Below are positions 46,401 to 56,391 of a stretch of 64,000 nt of DNA, piece by piece. Source of the DNA: Takakia lepidozioides (Eukaryota; Streptophyta; Takakiopsida; Takakiales; Takakiaceae); assembly GCA_030704615.1 (NCBI GenBank), contig CM060733.1, positions 22,446,001 to 22,510,000 on the forward strand, written 5' to 3'. Under the pieces are notes generated by a model. The model saw nothing but the letters and a program-made list of their open reading frames with translations, had not been told where the DNA came from and did not search any database. Positions within the stretch are counted from its first letter, which is position 1, and each line of letters starts with the position of its first letter. Made by a program: the position numbers and the translations under genes.

Positions 46401-48592
46401 GATGCCCGTGGTACCTGGACATGTCTGGCGGTATTGTTGACGAGTCTGAGAAAGATCTGCACGCCTTGGCAGAAGAGAAGAGAAAGGAAAGACGTGTCCC
46501 TGCTGGGCCAAAGTCGGCAAAGGAATCTGCTGCTCTGGAAGAATCCAGAAAGGCAGCTGAGATGGCACAAAAGACGGTGGATGCAGCTGTGCAGGCCCAA
46601 CAGAAGGGGTCGAAGAAGAGGACTCGTCAGCAAGGAGCAGCTGTTGTGACACCCGCCAAAACGAAGAAGCAGAAACAGCCTGTTCAGGAAGAGGGTGAGG
46701 AAGAGGACTCCGATGGAGACTTTGCAACCAGCCCACCCCCCCAAACGCAGGCTGCCTCCCCTGTGCCCACCGTTGTCACGAGAGGCACGAGAACTGGCTC
46801 GGCAAAGAAGGCACTCTTCAACCCCCCAGGGGGGCACCCTTTCGAGCCGGTGGAAATGAAGAGGCCGAAAGTGGCTCCCGAAACAGTAGTCCAGTGTGTA
46901 AATGAGAGTTTCTTGGCGGCTTTGGATGGACGGGCAGCCAAGTTGGCATACATGAAGACCATGGAGGGTCTGAAGGGCAGAGCACTGAAGAAGGCGACTG
47001 CCGAAGAGCCTTCCGACACCCCATGATTTCAAAATATGGTCTCGTTCTTTGAGAGGGTGTGTGCAGACAAGGATTGTAGGAGGGGCGGAAATGCCACCGA
47101 GTGGTCTTGCGATATGATCATCTTGGATATTCCGGACGGAGAGCCTGTGGAAGGACTGCAAGCTTTGCCATCTTGGAACAGGTACTCTGAGGACTTTTGG
47201 AAGAAAGGATTCGGGCTTGCCCGCATGGTGTTGGACGACAGAGGCTGTGTGGTTGTCCTGGCGAGCAGAGGAAAAAACACTCAGACAGGAATTGCGAAGT
47301 GGACCCGCAAGAGCGCCGTCCCGATTCTGAAAAAGAAGTGGACGTGCATCAACACACTGGGCCTTCGGTCGGAAGGGAAGAAGGTGATTACGACACTGGC
47401 ACTCGTCCATTCATTTGCTTGGGTGTTTTCAAATGCGGTGCCGCATTCGGTTTCTAATCGTTTTCCCCCTGTGTATGCAGACGAAGCAGTTCGATGCATA
47501 CTGCTTTGTGAAGGAGAACTCCACCTTTGCTTTCCGGAAGGAGGGAGGAAAGGTTGACCCGAACTGCGACCCACTCGATTACGACGTTCTGTTCAACAAC
47601 GTTCCCAAGGAACTTCTCCCTCATAGCCTCACTTCAACGGAACCCCTGCGGTACTCACGGACTCAGAGCCCTGCCTTCATTCAGACAATCATGGAGACAT
47701 GCACAGACGTGGAGGGCACAGTGCTCGACCTCATCTGTGGGACAGGTATGCAGAATCTTGATCTATGCTGTTCTGCAAATTCTCGTTAGGATGTAGTTCG
47801 CAACATCTGAAGCGCCATGTGGTAATGTGTGGATGGCATTGTAACAGGTGCCTCAATGTGGGCTGGGCGGTTTTCCGACCGGCACCTCTTTGCCTACGAG
47901 GAGGATTCATCCGTGTGGGGATCCCATCTGGAAGGGCTGCAACGGAATGTTAAGGCTCCCGACAAAGCGGAAGTCTCCTCGGATTCGTCGGAGTCCGAGG
48001 AAGACACAGTGGACATTGATGCGGAGGAGAACCCGGAATACGAGTGAGTGCAAACATTGTAAGTTTGCAAAGCCTTCTGGGTCATTTATGTCAAACGAAT
48101 TTCCCGACTGTGGTTCTCATTAGTCTCGTTGATGATTGTCATGTGCAGGATTGCAGGGTCCGGGTCGAAACATGTAGGGCCTACACTTCCTGCCAGGAAG
48201 AATGTCCGTTCTTTGCGAGGGCCGACTTCATGACGAGCCCAGTGAGGGACTACTCCCTTCCTAGTTATGCAGCTAAACTCGCAAATACAGCGATTAGAAG
48301 AAGTGAGAATCCCAGTAAAGTAGAGCAGATTTTGGAGAGGGCTAGGGAGGACAGAAGGATAAGGAAAGAGTTGGCAGCAGCTCAGACAGGTAGACGGGTA
48401 CGAAAGTACATATGTGATTCAGCGGATGAGAGCGACGCAGACAGGGAGGAAGACGACCCAACGGAGGTGAGATGGACAGTTCCGCAAGGGGAAGATGGGA
48501 TTTTTGAAAGCCTGGCCAACGAGCAGTCCGCTGGAGATGAGAAAGGCACTGAGGGGGGTGGAGGCGGAGCAGGACAGTCTAGAACAAGATGA
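43408..48592 (+). pseudogene. ParB-like + permuted DNA methyltransferase-like protein, copy B
   Basis: Exons inferred from GT-AG sites and alignment with copy A: 43408-43578, 43682-44930 (with internal frameshifts, one near 44278), 45043-45232, 45332-45616, 45670-45816, 45900-46117, 46264-47383, 47481-47745, 47848-48040 and 48149-48592. A basic N-terminus precedes disordered sequence, then a ParB-like domain (44470-44930: 'IPLCRMVSLPIVRQALPGD', 'WDGNHRLLAW'). Conserved helical exons and a Lys-rich linker follow. The methyltransferase part has 'DMIILDIPDGE' (motif IV place), 'LDDRGCVVVLA' and 'FIQTIMETC...VLDLICGTG' (motif I), then 'FAYEED', in the permuted order IV-then-I of beta-class amino-methyltransferases. 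A TGA at 47024-47026 and a 1-nt loss near 48203 break it. Palindromes lie in the introns at about 44960, 46170 and 47435. Confidence 0.78.
44470..44930 (+). other. ParB/sulfiredoxin-like domain within the copy B gene
   Basis: 'RIPLCRMVSLPIVRQALPGD' resembles the opening strand and helix of ParB-like domains. 'FFVWDGNHRLLAWWEY' matches the conserved 'GNHRLxA' box that binds nucleotide or forms the nuclease-like site in this superfamily. Both motifs are preserved in copy A (10756-10301). In bacteria and phages this domain is often fused or linked to DNA methyltransferases. A DNA-binding or nucleotide-hydrolysing role here is inference. Confidence 0.65.
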
Positions 48593-48739
48593 GGATTCGG
48601 ATGATTTTCAAGATTAATAGAATTTTAATGAAGTCTCTGTAAATGTAAATTCTCTTCCAGAGTATATAAAGGAAATTCTGCCAGACATTCGTGACCCCTC
48701 TCCAGTGTGCATTCCAGCCACACAATCGCCCAAACCACG

Positions 48740-49290
48740 ACGCTCCCAAAATCAGAAATGGGGCACCGCATTTCCAAAATTTTGAACAAGGAGGTCAAGA
48801 TGGCGGAATTGGAAATGCGGTGCCGCATTTCCATATTGGGGATGGTCGTTGTTCGAACTGCAGGCCCATCAGCAAAAATTGGCACCGCATTCCATTGTAA
48901 AAAAAAAGTCGATGACGGACATGGAAATGCGGCGCCGCATTTCCAGAACGGACATCGCAATTTGTCCATTTGCAGACCCTCTCACGGAAATGCGGTAACG
49001 CATTCCATCGCGCTGGTCGGAAATGGCACACTTTTCGAAGTGTTGGACGGAAATGCGGCACCGCATTCCCTTGTCCAAAAAGAAGTTTCCATTGCCAAGC
49101 TGGAAATGCGTCGCCGCATTTGCAATGCCAACCTCGTTGTCTGTCCAATTTATAGACCCGTGTTGGTATTTCGTGTACCTGGACGGAAATGATGCACCGC
49201 ATTTCATTGTCCGACACTGAAATGCGGTTCATACATTTCCATGTCGGCGTGGAAATTCGGCACCGCATTCCAATGTCCGACATGGCGTTA
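48740..49290. repeat. Second palindrome array of element B
   Basis: About nine units of the GGAAATGCGG-NN-CCGCATTTCC type, several imperfect, lie just downstream of the methyltransferase-like gene. Spacing is about 50-65 bp and spacers are unlike those of the main array. Confidence 0.85.
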
Positions 49291-49528
49291 CTCTGGTATA
49301 TTCTTGACACATGACTCTCATACCGGTTACTCTGCTATATTCATCCGGACAGACACATTGTAGAAATGAGACATCAAATTGTAAACAGTGGGCCAATTCC
49401 GACAGTTATTCAACAGAATGAAACACAATCATACAGAAGTGAGGTACGATGGGTTTATTGATCGGACACGATGTCTCACATTTACCAACTGCAGACAAAA
49501 CTAAGCCCTTCCTCCTTCTACATGGGCT

Positions 49529-50229
49529 TCACCAAGTCGACGGAACTTCGATACCCCTCAAAACAAGCTCATCACTGCTGCGGCACCTCGAGGTAAACTG
49601 CAATTCGGTCGTTCTGCTGCCCTTGTTGGAGCCGACGACAATGTCATGTCCATCAATGATACCACCATCATACATTGACAAGGTCACTGTGGGCCTCATT
49701 TGCCCGTGCGATTCGTCTTCGCAACTTAGCCGAATGTCTCCATACACTGGAAGAGCGGAGTGATCTGCACGTATATAGTTTTCCCCGGTGCCGTCCTCCC
49801 TGGTCCACTGGCAGCAGTTCCAGCGCCAAAGCGAGGCCGTGCGTGATCTGTCCGGCATCCCTTTCCAGCTTGGTATATCGAGGTCAACAATTTTCAGGAC
49901 CCACGGACCGCATTGACCCTCGCCCTCACCTCGTCAAAGCGGTAATAGCCCTCCAGATACTCCATTGCGCGCAAAGACTCTTGCTTGATTCCAGTAGCGT
50001 CTGTGAAAACAGAGAGCCAGACAATGATGTCTCCTGATTCTGGTTTGAACATAGCATAATCGTGGCCATGATAAGGGCAGTCGGCTGGATTTCGGCGGCA
50101 CGACATCCTTGAAAAAGAGTAGCGGAGTACGCTCAATGACAGCAGCTCCCGGATGGAGGAGGAGCAGCGCGGTGGCTGGAAAAAGTTCAAGCTAACGCTG
50201 CAATTCCTCACAAACACTCCAGGGCACAT
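49529..50229 (-). pseudogene. Hypothetical accessory protein, paralogue 1
   Basis: Two frames (50229-49894 and 49858-49529) join into one protein through a 1-nt frameshift near 49890. It aligns along its length with 50443-51226: 'CRRNPADCPYHGHDYAMF', 'SGDIIVWLSVFTD', 'RTASLWRWNCCQWT', 'YGDIRL', 'DGGIIDGHDIVV' and 'ELVLRGIEVP'. I recognise no family. Conserved Cys, Trp and Asp residues suggest a small folded domain. It lies inside element B, between the methyltransferase-like gene and the right end, and has no counterpart in A. Confidence 0.55.
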
Positions 50230-50384
50230 TTAAATTTCCCCCCTACAAGATCCTGGACCGATGAAGATTGGCTGCTTCATGAATGTAGCCGTTTTAGTTT
50301 CCTACCCTGCCATGCAAACTATGGGCACTCACTGCCAGGTGGGCCGATAGCCACTGGACACGACGAAGTCCATCCCCTCTTCGA

Positions 50385-50415
50385 TGTAAATGCGGCGCCG
50401 AATTTCCATCCGGGG
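50385..50415. repeat. Hybrid palindrome
   Basis: AAATGCGGCGCCGAATTTCC has a left arm of the B type (ATGCGG) and a right arm of the A type (CCGAAT). It sits between the two divergent paralogous genes. Confidence 0.8.
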
Positions 50416-50442
50416 GGATGGACTTCGGTGACAGATCTCAAA

Positions 50443-51226
50443 CTATAACTTGTTGATGAGAAAGATGTATGGGTTCATCCACCGCCGGCGTGATGAACAC
50501 GTTCCACCTCCGTCGGTGGGTACGTGGGACCCAGATGCTCCATTATTGGAGGCCGGACTACTCTTCCGCTTCGCATCATTTCCAAAATCTAAGGGCTTCG
50601 TAGCTGTCCGCAAGGTCATTGTCATCTGCATCCAAGTTGTCCTCAGGTCCTCCTTTGCAAGGATGCCGTGCTTCCGGAACCGGGATGACTGCCCATTTGG
50701 AGGCATCGATTATGCAATGTATTCGGCCACATCGGGAGACATTGTTATCTGGTACACAGTTTACACAGAAGATACTGGTTCGATTGTGGAAACATTGGTG
50801 GCTTTTGAGTATATCCTAGGCCACTACGCCTTCGAGCAGGGTGACGATCTTGGTTTGAGGAGTCCGTGGCTCCTGCGCATCCTCGATTCCGATTTTCCCA
50901 GCTACGACGGTCACCCATGCAGAAGAAGGCGCACTGCTATGCTGTTGCGGTGGAACTGTTGCCACTGGACGTGGGTGGACTCCATCGGAGAGACCTATTC
51001 TCCTCAAGGAGTGCGCTCCTCTTCTCCATTGTATGGGGACATTCGCATTGGTGTGGACGACGAAAACGTGAAGATTTCCATATTCGATGGTGGTATGATT
51101 GAAGGGCAGGACATTGTGGTGAACATCACTAGGGGCGGTACAACGGCTGCAATCGACTTTACATGGAGGAGCCCCATGACTCATGAGCTAGTTCTGAGAG
51201 CAGTCGAAGTCCCATTGACAACGTGA
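50443..51226 (+). CDS. Hypothetical accessory protein, paralogue 2
   Basis: The open frame is about 258 codons. The start is uncertain because the first conserved block begins near 50640 ('RSSFARMPCFRNRDDCPFGGIDYAMY'); an earlier Met at 50450 is possible. Conserved blocks shared with paralogue 1 are 'SGDIVIWYTVYTED', 'AMLLRWNCCHWTW', 'YGDIRIGVDDENVKISIFDGG' and 'ELVLRAVEVPL'. No signal peptide or membrane span is obvious. Family and function are unknown. The divergent pair with a palindrome between repeats, on a small scale, the layout of the main genes of the element. Confidence 0.5.
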
Positions 51227-51599
51227 CTTGTATTCAGTAGGCACAGGGCTAAAGATTTGATTGCACAATCAGCACAATAGACGTGCTTCAAATGCAATTC
51301 ATGTGGATCAATAAAAACCTCATTGTGCCCTCTTTTTATTCTATTCTGTGTCCATCGTTCCGAGAATGCGTCATTGCTCATTTCGTTTGGGATTGGGAGT
51401 GTGGGTGGATTTTGCAAGTGGCTGGTAGGCTGAAATGGGCCCCCATTGTACAGAGCAGTACCACCCTACCATTCGCGAAACATTGCCTTTCAATATATAA
51501 TTCTAAATAACATTGCCGAACCTCCTTCATCGGGAGGTCCTTCTCCCCCTATGACCGTGGCACCCTAAACCCTATTCCCGCGGACACTCATTTCCGGAA

Positions 51600-51689
51600 A
51601 ATAGTGCTGCTCATGTTTTTTTCCACACTTACGACTCTGCTCATGGCTCATGCCGCTCATGGCTCATGGCTCATGAAATAGCAGCCCCC
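51600..51689 (-). repeat. Terminal repeat of element B, methyltransferase side
   Basis: Five GCTCATG words precede GAAATAGCAGCCCCC. This is the reverse complement of the left ends of elements A and C. Confidence 0.8.
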
Positions 51690-51740
51690 TCATGAAACGC
51701 TTCACAACATTTTCTAGTTTGTACCGCAACTCTACTATGT

Positions 51741-53132
51741 CTACACACAAGTTTTCCAGAGCGGAAGTTTTCCAGTAGACATATCGTTGAACAGGCTTGC
51801 ATCGAACGTATTACCCCCATTTATTGCCTGGGCTATCTTCCCAATTGCAAAGGTCTCTGATGGCACGGTTAGAGGGGGCCTACAAGGTGTGCCATATGAC
51901 TGGTTGATGGCTACATTACGAACAATTGCAATTTCAGGTGCAATCCACCATCTATGTGCGAGAGTCTTTATCATCTTGTCTCTGCTCTTGAAAATGTACA
52001 ACGTGGTTTTTGGGTCATCCGTCGTGGAGGCCATCCCCCAATCGCATACCCCGATGTACACATCTTCAGACCCTTGTGGAAAATGCAACAAGATGTTGTC
52101 GGGGGACATGTCGTTGTGCAAGAGGTGGTGATTATGGACGTTGAGCATGATGTGCAAAAGTGCCCATGCCAATTGGGTGCGATTCTGTCGGAATCGAACC
52201 AGTCGGTTGACCTCCTGCATTTCCTCCTCCGTCCCTCGTCGTTCCATTAACTCCCTATTATCCCGATCATTCCCCCATTTCCTGTCAATACTCAACCTTG
52301 ATCGTATGGTCCTCCCATTCCACCAATTTGTGTAACCTTCATTTCGACGTGGATGCAACGCAAAATACTTTATGATGCCGAAATGATGGAACTTTACAGC
52401 CAACGCCTCATTGTTATGTTGGACTTTGGCAAGCTCATCATTTGTTTCCCTGGGCGTTTTCCCTGCTAGCTCCCAAGATGGAGGAATGAATTGATCCCCA
52501 ACAATTCTAACCCTTTGAATTGTACCATACCCTCCCTGTTTGGGCGTGTCGAGTTGTTGTACCTTTGTGTTTGTGGATATGTATCTCACGTTCAATGCCG
52601 CATCCACGGATGAGGACCATGCCTTCCATGGGAGTGGTTTTGTACGTCGTTTGGTGTGGGCTTTTGCCATGTCAGACCACCAATCCACAAGCACAAACAA
52701 CTCCTCCTCCGAAGTTGGCATGCGACCTTCAGCTATAGGTGTTCTCGTAACAAACTTGTCCATGGTTTGCCTCAGATTCCATGTGGCATCATGGGCCCAG
52801 TCCTCCATCCATTTCGTGAACTGAAACTTCGCCCTGTCCTCCTCCCATTCATCCCCGGCCAAAGCCTCCCTCATTCTCATCTCCATATTATGCTGGAATC
52901 TAAGGAACCCCTCATTCCCATGTCGGACATACAAAAGATTCAAACGCATTATGTCATTGTCCTTCAAATAATCCAGCACTACTTGCTTCACCACCTTCGC
53001 AGCCTCTGCGCTTGGATAGTCTTTTTCGTTGACCTGACTATCCCATTCATGTGCATGTTTACGCTTCCTACCTTTACGCCCACTTCCCGAGGAACCCCCT
53101 GACACTGCGTTCGAAGCAACGTTTCCGGACAT
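51741..53132 (-). CDS. Divergent protein kinase
   Basis: The frame is continuous. The start at 53132 ('MSGNVASNAVSGG') is preferred over upstream in-frame codons because the upstream part resembles leader sequence. This gives about 463 residues. After a basic, Ser/Gly-rich N-terminus and a helical region, a kinase domain shows: a glycine loop 'GGYGTIQRV' (about residue 200), the beta-3 lysine in 'ALAVKF' (about 247), a catalytic loop 'HNDMSPDNILL' (about 339, HND in place of HRD), 'DWG' in place of DFG (about 364) and 'APEI' (about 398). The catalytic Asp, Asn, Lys and Mg-binding Asp are all present, so activity is plausible. The C-lobe looks short. It belongs to the block duplicated at 3650-5236, so it may travel as a mobile unit. 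Substrate unknown. Confidence 0.65.
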   Translation of the reverse strand: MSGNVASNAVSGGSSGSGRKGRKRKHAHEWDSQVNEKDYPSAEAAKVVKQVVLDYLKDNDIMRLNLLYVRHGNEGFLRFQHNMEMRMREALAGDEWEEDRAKFQFTKWMEDWAHDATWNLRQTMDKFVTRTPIAEGRMPTSEEELFVLVDWWSDMAKAHTKRRTKPLPWKAWSSSVDAALNVRYISTNTKVQQLDTPKQGGYGTIQRVRIVGDQFIPPSWELAGKTPRETNDELAKVQHNNEALAVKFHHFGIIKYFALHPRRNEGYTNWWNGRTIRSRLSIDRKWGNDRDNRELMERRGTEEEMQEVNRLVRFRQNRTQLAWALLHIMLNVHNHHLLHNDMSPDNILLHFPQGSEDVYIGVCDWGMASTTDDPKTTLYIFKSRDKMIKTLAHRWWIAPEIAIVRNVAINQSYGTPCRPPLTVPSETFAIGKIAQAINGGNTFDASLFNDMSTGKLPLWKTCV

Positions 53133-53489
53133 GATGAAAGTACTCTGCGGAATAGACGCGGCTTCGTAACGGAAAACTAAACCCAGACTATTGATAACTT
53201 TATATACTAGTAGACCAATTTCTTCACCCTCTATTGGTATAGTACCCAAAGCAAACTCTCCCGCAGTCCCAGGAAAAAAAGGCAAAAACTCCTCCCCCAC
53301 ACAAATCCACTTTCCTCCCCCCCCCACGCTCAATCCTGGCCACCGAAGTTCAAACTCCAAGAAGCCCCAGAACCGCACTCACAGAGAGGGCAAAAAGTGG
53401 GTTGGGAATGAGGGGTAGGCCCTTATATACTGCCTGGAGAGGCCTGGCGTGTGACCGCCTCTGCTGCCCATTCACTCCTCACCACGTGT

Positions 53490-53930
53490 CCAGGGAGCGG
53501 TCGCACCTAATAACAAAAAAGAAAAAGTCTGCGACCACCACCGGCTGGTGGTCGCACCCATTTAGAAAATAATTAAAAATATGCGACCATCCCCTGCTGG
53601 TGGTCGCACCCATTTAAAAAATAATTAAAAATGTGCGACCATCCCCTGCTGGTGGACGCACATATTTTTAAAAAAAATGAAAAAGTTGCGACCACCATCT
53701 GCTGGTGGTCGCACCCAATTTTTTTTTAAAAAAAATGTGCGACCACCCTTTGCTTGTGGTCGCACCTATAAAAAAAAAATGAAAATGTTGCGACCACCAT
53801 CTGCTGGTGGTCGCACCCATTTAAAAAATAAGAAAAAATGTGCGACCACCCTCTTCTGGTGGTCGCACCTATTTTAAAAAAATAAAAATTTGTCCGACCA
53901 ACCTTTGCTGACGGTCGCATGATTGACAAT
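53490..53930. repeat. Tandem hairpin array (GCGACCACC...GGTGGTCGC), copy 2
   Basis: Eight units of about 55-60 bp lie 360-800 bp upstream of the kinase start. The best is TGCGACCACCATCTGCTGGT followed by GGTCGCA, a near-perfect hairpin with a 4-5 nt loop. Spacers are poly-A/T. Confidence 0.88.
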
Positions 53931-54059
53931 ATAAATCATAATATATGAATTTTACAGATAATTAATGAAGTCCACGTAATGAGGCCACATCGGTTGCCAC
54001 GTCGGTTCTCATAGTAAACAGTCAATAGTAAAGTAAAAAACTAAACATATTTATGTACA

Positions 54060-54150
54060 GTAACGTCGGTTTAGGACGTGACGTGACGCACGTCCGTCGC
54101 TGACGTCGGACGTGACGTTGACGCGTCACCGCCACGTCACGTCCAAATTT
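54060..54150. repeat. Inverted repeat at the end of kinase block 2
   Basis: GGACGTGACGTGACG... pairs with GCCACGTCACGTCC. Homology with the first block ends at CAACTAG. Confidence 0.5.
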
Positions 54151-54220
54151 GCAACTAGGATTCTATTTGCATCGACTATCTTAGCCAAAATAGTGAATAG
54201 TATTTTGTTGGTGGCCTCTC
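54151..54220 (-). pseudogene. Integrase fragment of a gypsy 1-type element
   Basis: The reverse complement matches the region of gypsy 1 integrase around 25690-25750 ('[16 protein letters not shown]' in translation). It is bounded by the kinase block on one side and an LTR start on the other. Confidence 0.8.
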
Positions 54221-54657
54221 TGTTAGAGGGCTGCTTGGGACTTAGACGCTTTTACGGGTTCTGTGGGGTACCCTTAATTTTTGCGCAGACTGAGACCAAC
54301 AGGAGCCTTAGGGGTGGCAGCAGCAGGCTTTAGGGGGGTTACACAGCCCGACACAGCTCCACACAGCCAGTCACAGCCCGACACAGCCCGCCACAGCTTC
54401 ACACAGCCCGACACAGCTTTACACAGCCAGTCACAACTCGGCACAGCTTGACATAGTCTGTCACAGTACATGGGGAATAGTTATCATTGACAGGGAACAA
54501 CTGTGAGGGAACGACATCTGCAGAGGGAACGTGTTACTTCAGGGGTGACGGTTGGTTAGTTAGGTGGTTAGAACAGCTTGCGGGTAGATTAGGAGAGCGA
54601 CAACGGGAAGGGGATCACTTCACAAGGAGTGCTTCTTGGTCATGCATGAGAGGAGAT
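54221..54657 (+). repeat. LTR fragment of gypsy 1 type
   Basis: It starts precisely at TGTTAGAGGGCTGC and includes the CACAGCC array (54340-54450). It breaks off in the downstream half at about 54657, where inverted protease sequence begins. Confidence 0.88.
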
Positions 54658-55957
54658 CACTTAGACCAAGCTTCTGCCTTAATTGGTCTGTCATGATATT
54701 CACTCTAGAGCCTCCATCTATCAGTACATCAGTTAGTTCTGTGCTTCCAATCCTCAATTGGATTACTGGCATAGAATCATCAAAGTCCATGACTGTTTCT
54801 CGCCCTTTCGGCTTCACATTATAACTGGTCACCTTGCTGTTCAGGTCTGTGTTCCCTGTCACATGGGGAATTTGATTGATTGCTTGATACAGCCTGTGTC
54901 TACAATAAGGTGCCACAGCCAATAGCTGTCCAATGGTAATCTCCGCTTTGGACTGACATATTACTTCAGCCAAAGTCCCTTCATTACTCTGCATTTCTGC
55001 AGCTTCTTTCTTCCCTTCATCCTCACTCACTTCCTCTTCTCTTTCAGAATCAGAGGAATCTGCCATAGGAATATCAGTACTCTTCTGCATTTCCCTTATG
55101 GTATCTGCCACTTCCTTGTGCAGTTCCTTCTCATCTCTCCAAGCCTCATCATCTTCAGGCACATCACTGCCATCTCCATTATCATCACCTTCCTCATCTA
55201 CTGGAGGTATTATTTTGGCTTTGCTTCTCGTTACTATCATTGTACTTACTTCTAGTACAACACATGGCCTAACCATGTGAGCTGCCACCACTGGCCCATC
55301 ATTCACAGGAGCTCTCATCTCATTCTGGTGTCTGTTCCAGAATGGACAGGCTGCCTTGCGATGTCCTGCCTGATTACAATAGTAACACAGTTCTTCCCCA
55401 TTAGGTCCTCGCCCTTGGTCTGTTCTGGGATTGTTTCTGTAATCCTGATTCCCTGGCTGGTAATTCCCCCTTGGATTACCCTGATAGTTACCTCTGGAAT
55501 TTCCTTGGTAATTCCCTCTTGGATTACCTCTCCCTTCCATGCCATTGTTATATCCACCAGGCCTACCATAGTGGTCCTGATCACTGTTTCTTCTTGGCTG
55601 GGGCTGCACTTGATGCACCCTTACTTGCATAGGTTCTCTAGCTGCTGTCCTTCTGTTGTAGTAACAATTCTCAGTAGAATGGTTATCTATTTTACAGATA
55701 GTACAGTGTTTCTCCTTCATGTGGCATTCAGTGGTGGTATGGCCTTCATTCTGGCATTTTGCACACCAAACATCATTCCTCCAATATGTTGCAGCCTTTG
55801 TGGCATACTTCTTCAAGATTTTTTCTAATCTTTTCTCATAGTTATCCCTCTTCAACTTTTCCTTCCTCTTACTCTTCCTTTTCAGCTCTTGCTCTTCTTC
55901 CTCATCTGACTCATCCTCAGAGTCATCATCATCCGTTTTCTCTCTCCTGAGCAGCAT
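54658..55957 (-). pseudogene. gag 3' part and protease, inverted fragment
   Basis: One open frame on the minus strand holds the three zinc knuckles, the 'RGNYQGN' repeat, the acidic linker and 'DVLIDGGSRVNIM'. It ends in LTR-derived residues at the junction. It matches gypsy 1 at 21600-22880 but is less frameshifted. Confidence 0.88.
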
Positions 55958-56391
55958 TCAACTTCTTATAGTTCACACAAACTCTCAGTTTACCATTCTT
56001 CTTGGGAACTATCACAATGGGTGACAACCAAGTTGTATACTCTATCGGGTATATAAACTTAGCCTCAGCCAACTTCTTGATCTCTTCTCCAACCTTCTGT
56101 GCATAGTTGGAATTCATTCTATACCTTGCCTGTTTGATTGGTACTGACTCTGGTTCCAGTTCAATCTTATGCTGACAGATCTCAGGTTGTATCCCTTTTA
56201 GATCCTCATAGCTCCAAGCAAATACATCTCTGTATTTGATGAACAAACTCTTAGCTTCCTCAAAGAATTCTGGCTCCAAATCAGCCCCTACCTTCACCAT
56301 CCTCGGTTCCTCTTCAGTTCCCACATTCACTTCTCTCACCTGCTCATCAGCTGTGATTGTCCAACCAGTCACCACTTCATCCTGTAAACTC
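55958..56391 (-). pseudogene. Reverse transcriptase N-terminal part, inverted fragment
   Basis: The minus strand encodes 'VFAWSYEDLKG' through 'KKNGKLRVCVNYKKLN', corresponding to gypsy 1 at 23410-23850. It is joined directly to gag sequence at 55957, so the natural order is disturbed. Confidence 0.85.

Larger units (their letters stand above)
36694..51689 (-). mobile_element. Large TIR transposon, element B (about 15.0 kb), inverted relative to A
   Basis: The left end is GAGGTTTACTATTTCATGAG (transposase side) and the right end is the reverse complement of GGGGGCTGCTATTTCATGAG (methyltransferase side), so each end type matches the corresponding end of A. Contents: transposase on the minus strand, palindrome array, ParB/methyltransferase-like gene on the plus strand, a second palindrome array, then a divergent pair of paralogous hypothetical genes that A lacks. 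The left flank is LTR sequence and the right flank is unrelated, so no convincing target-site duplication is seen. Confidence 0.8.

Noticed and set aside
46229-47410. 393-codon minus-strand frame
   Set aside because: Antisense to conserved methyltransferase-like exons. Homology to copy A is on the plus strand only.
5735-51689. Endogenised giant-virus DNA as the source of the whole elements
   Set aside because: The TIR-like ends, divergent transposase and repeated copies fit a transposon. No capsid, polymerase or other viral hallmark gene is seen.
36680-51710. Target-site duplication of element B (TCACAAC at 36686 and 51701)
   Set aside because: The second copy lies 12 bp beyond the apparent terminus, so the match does not fit the defined ends and could be chance. 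No duplication could be assigned to A either.
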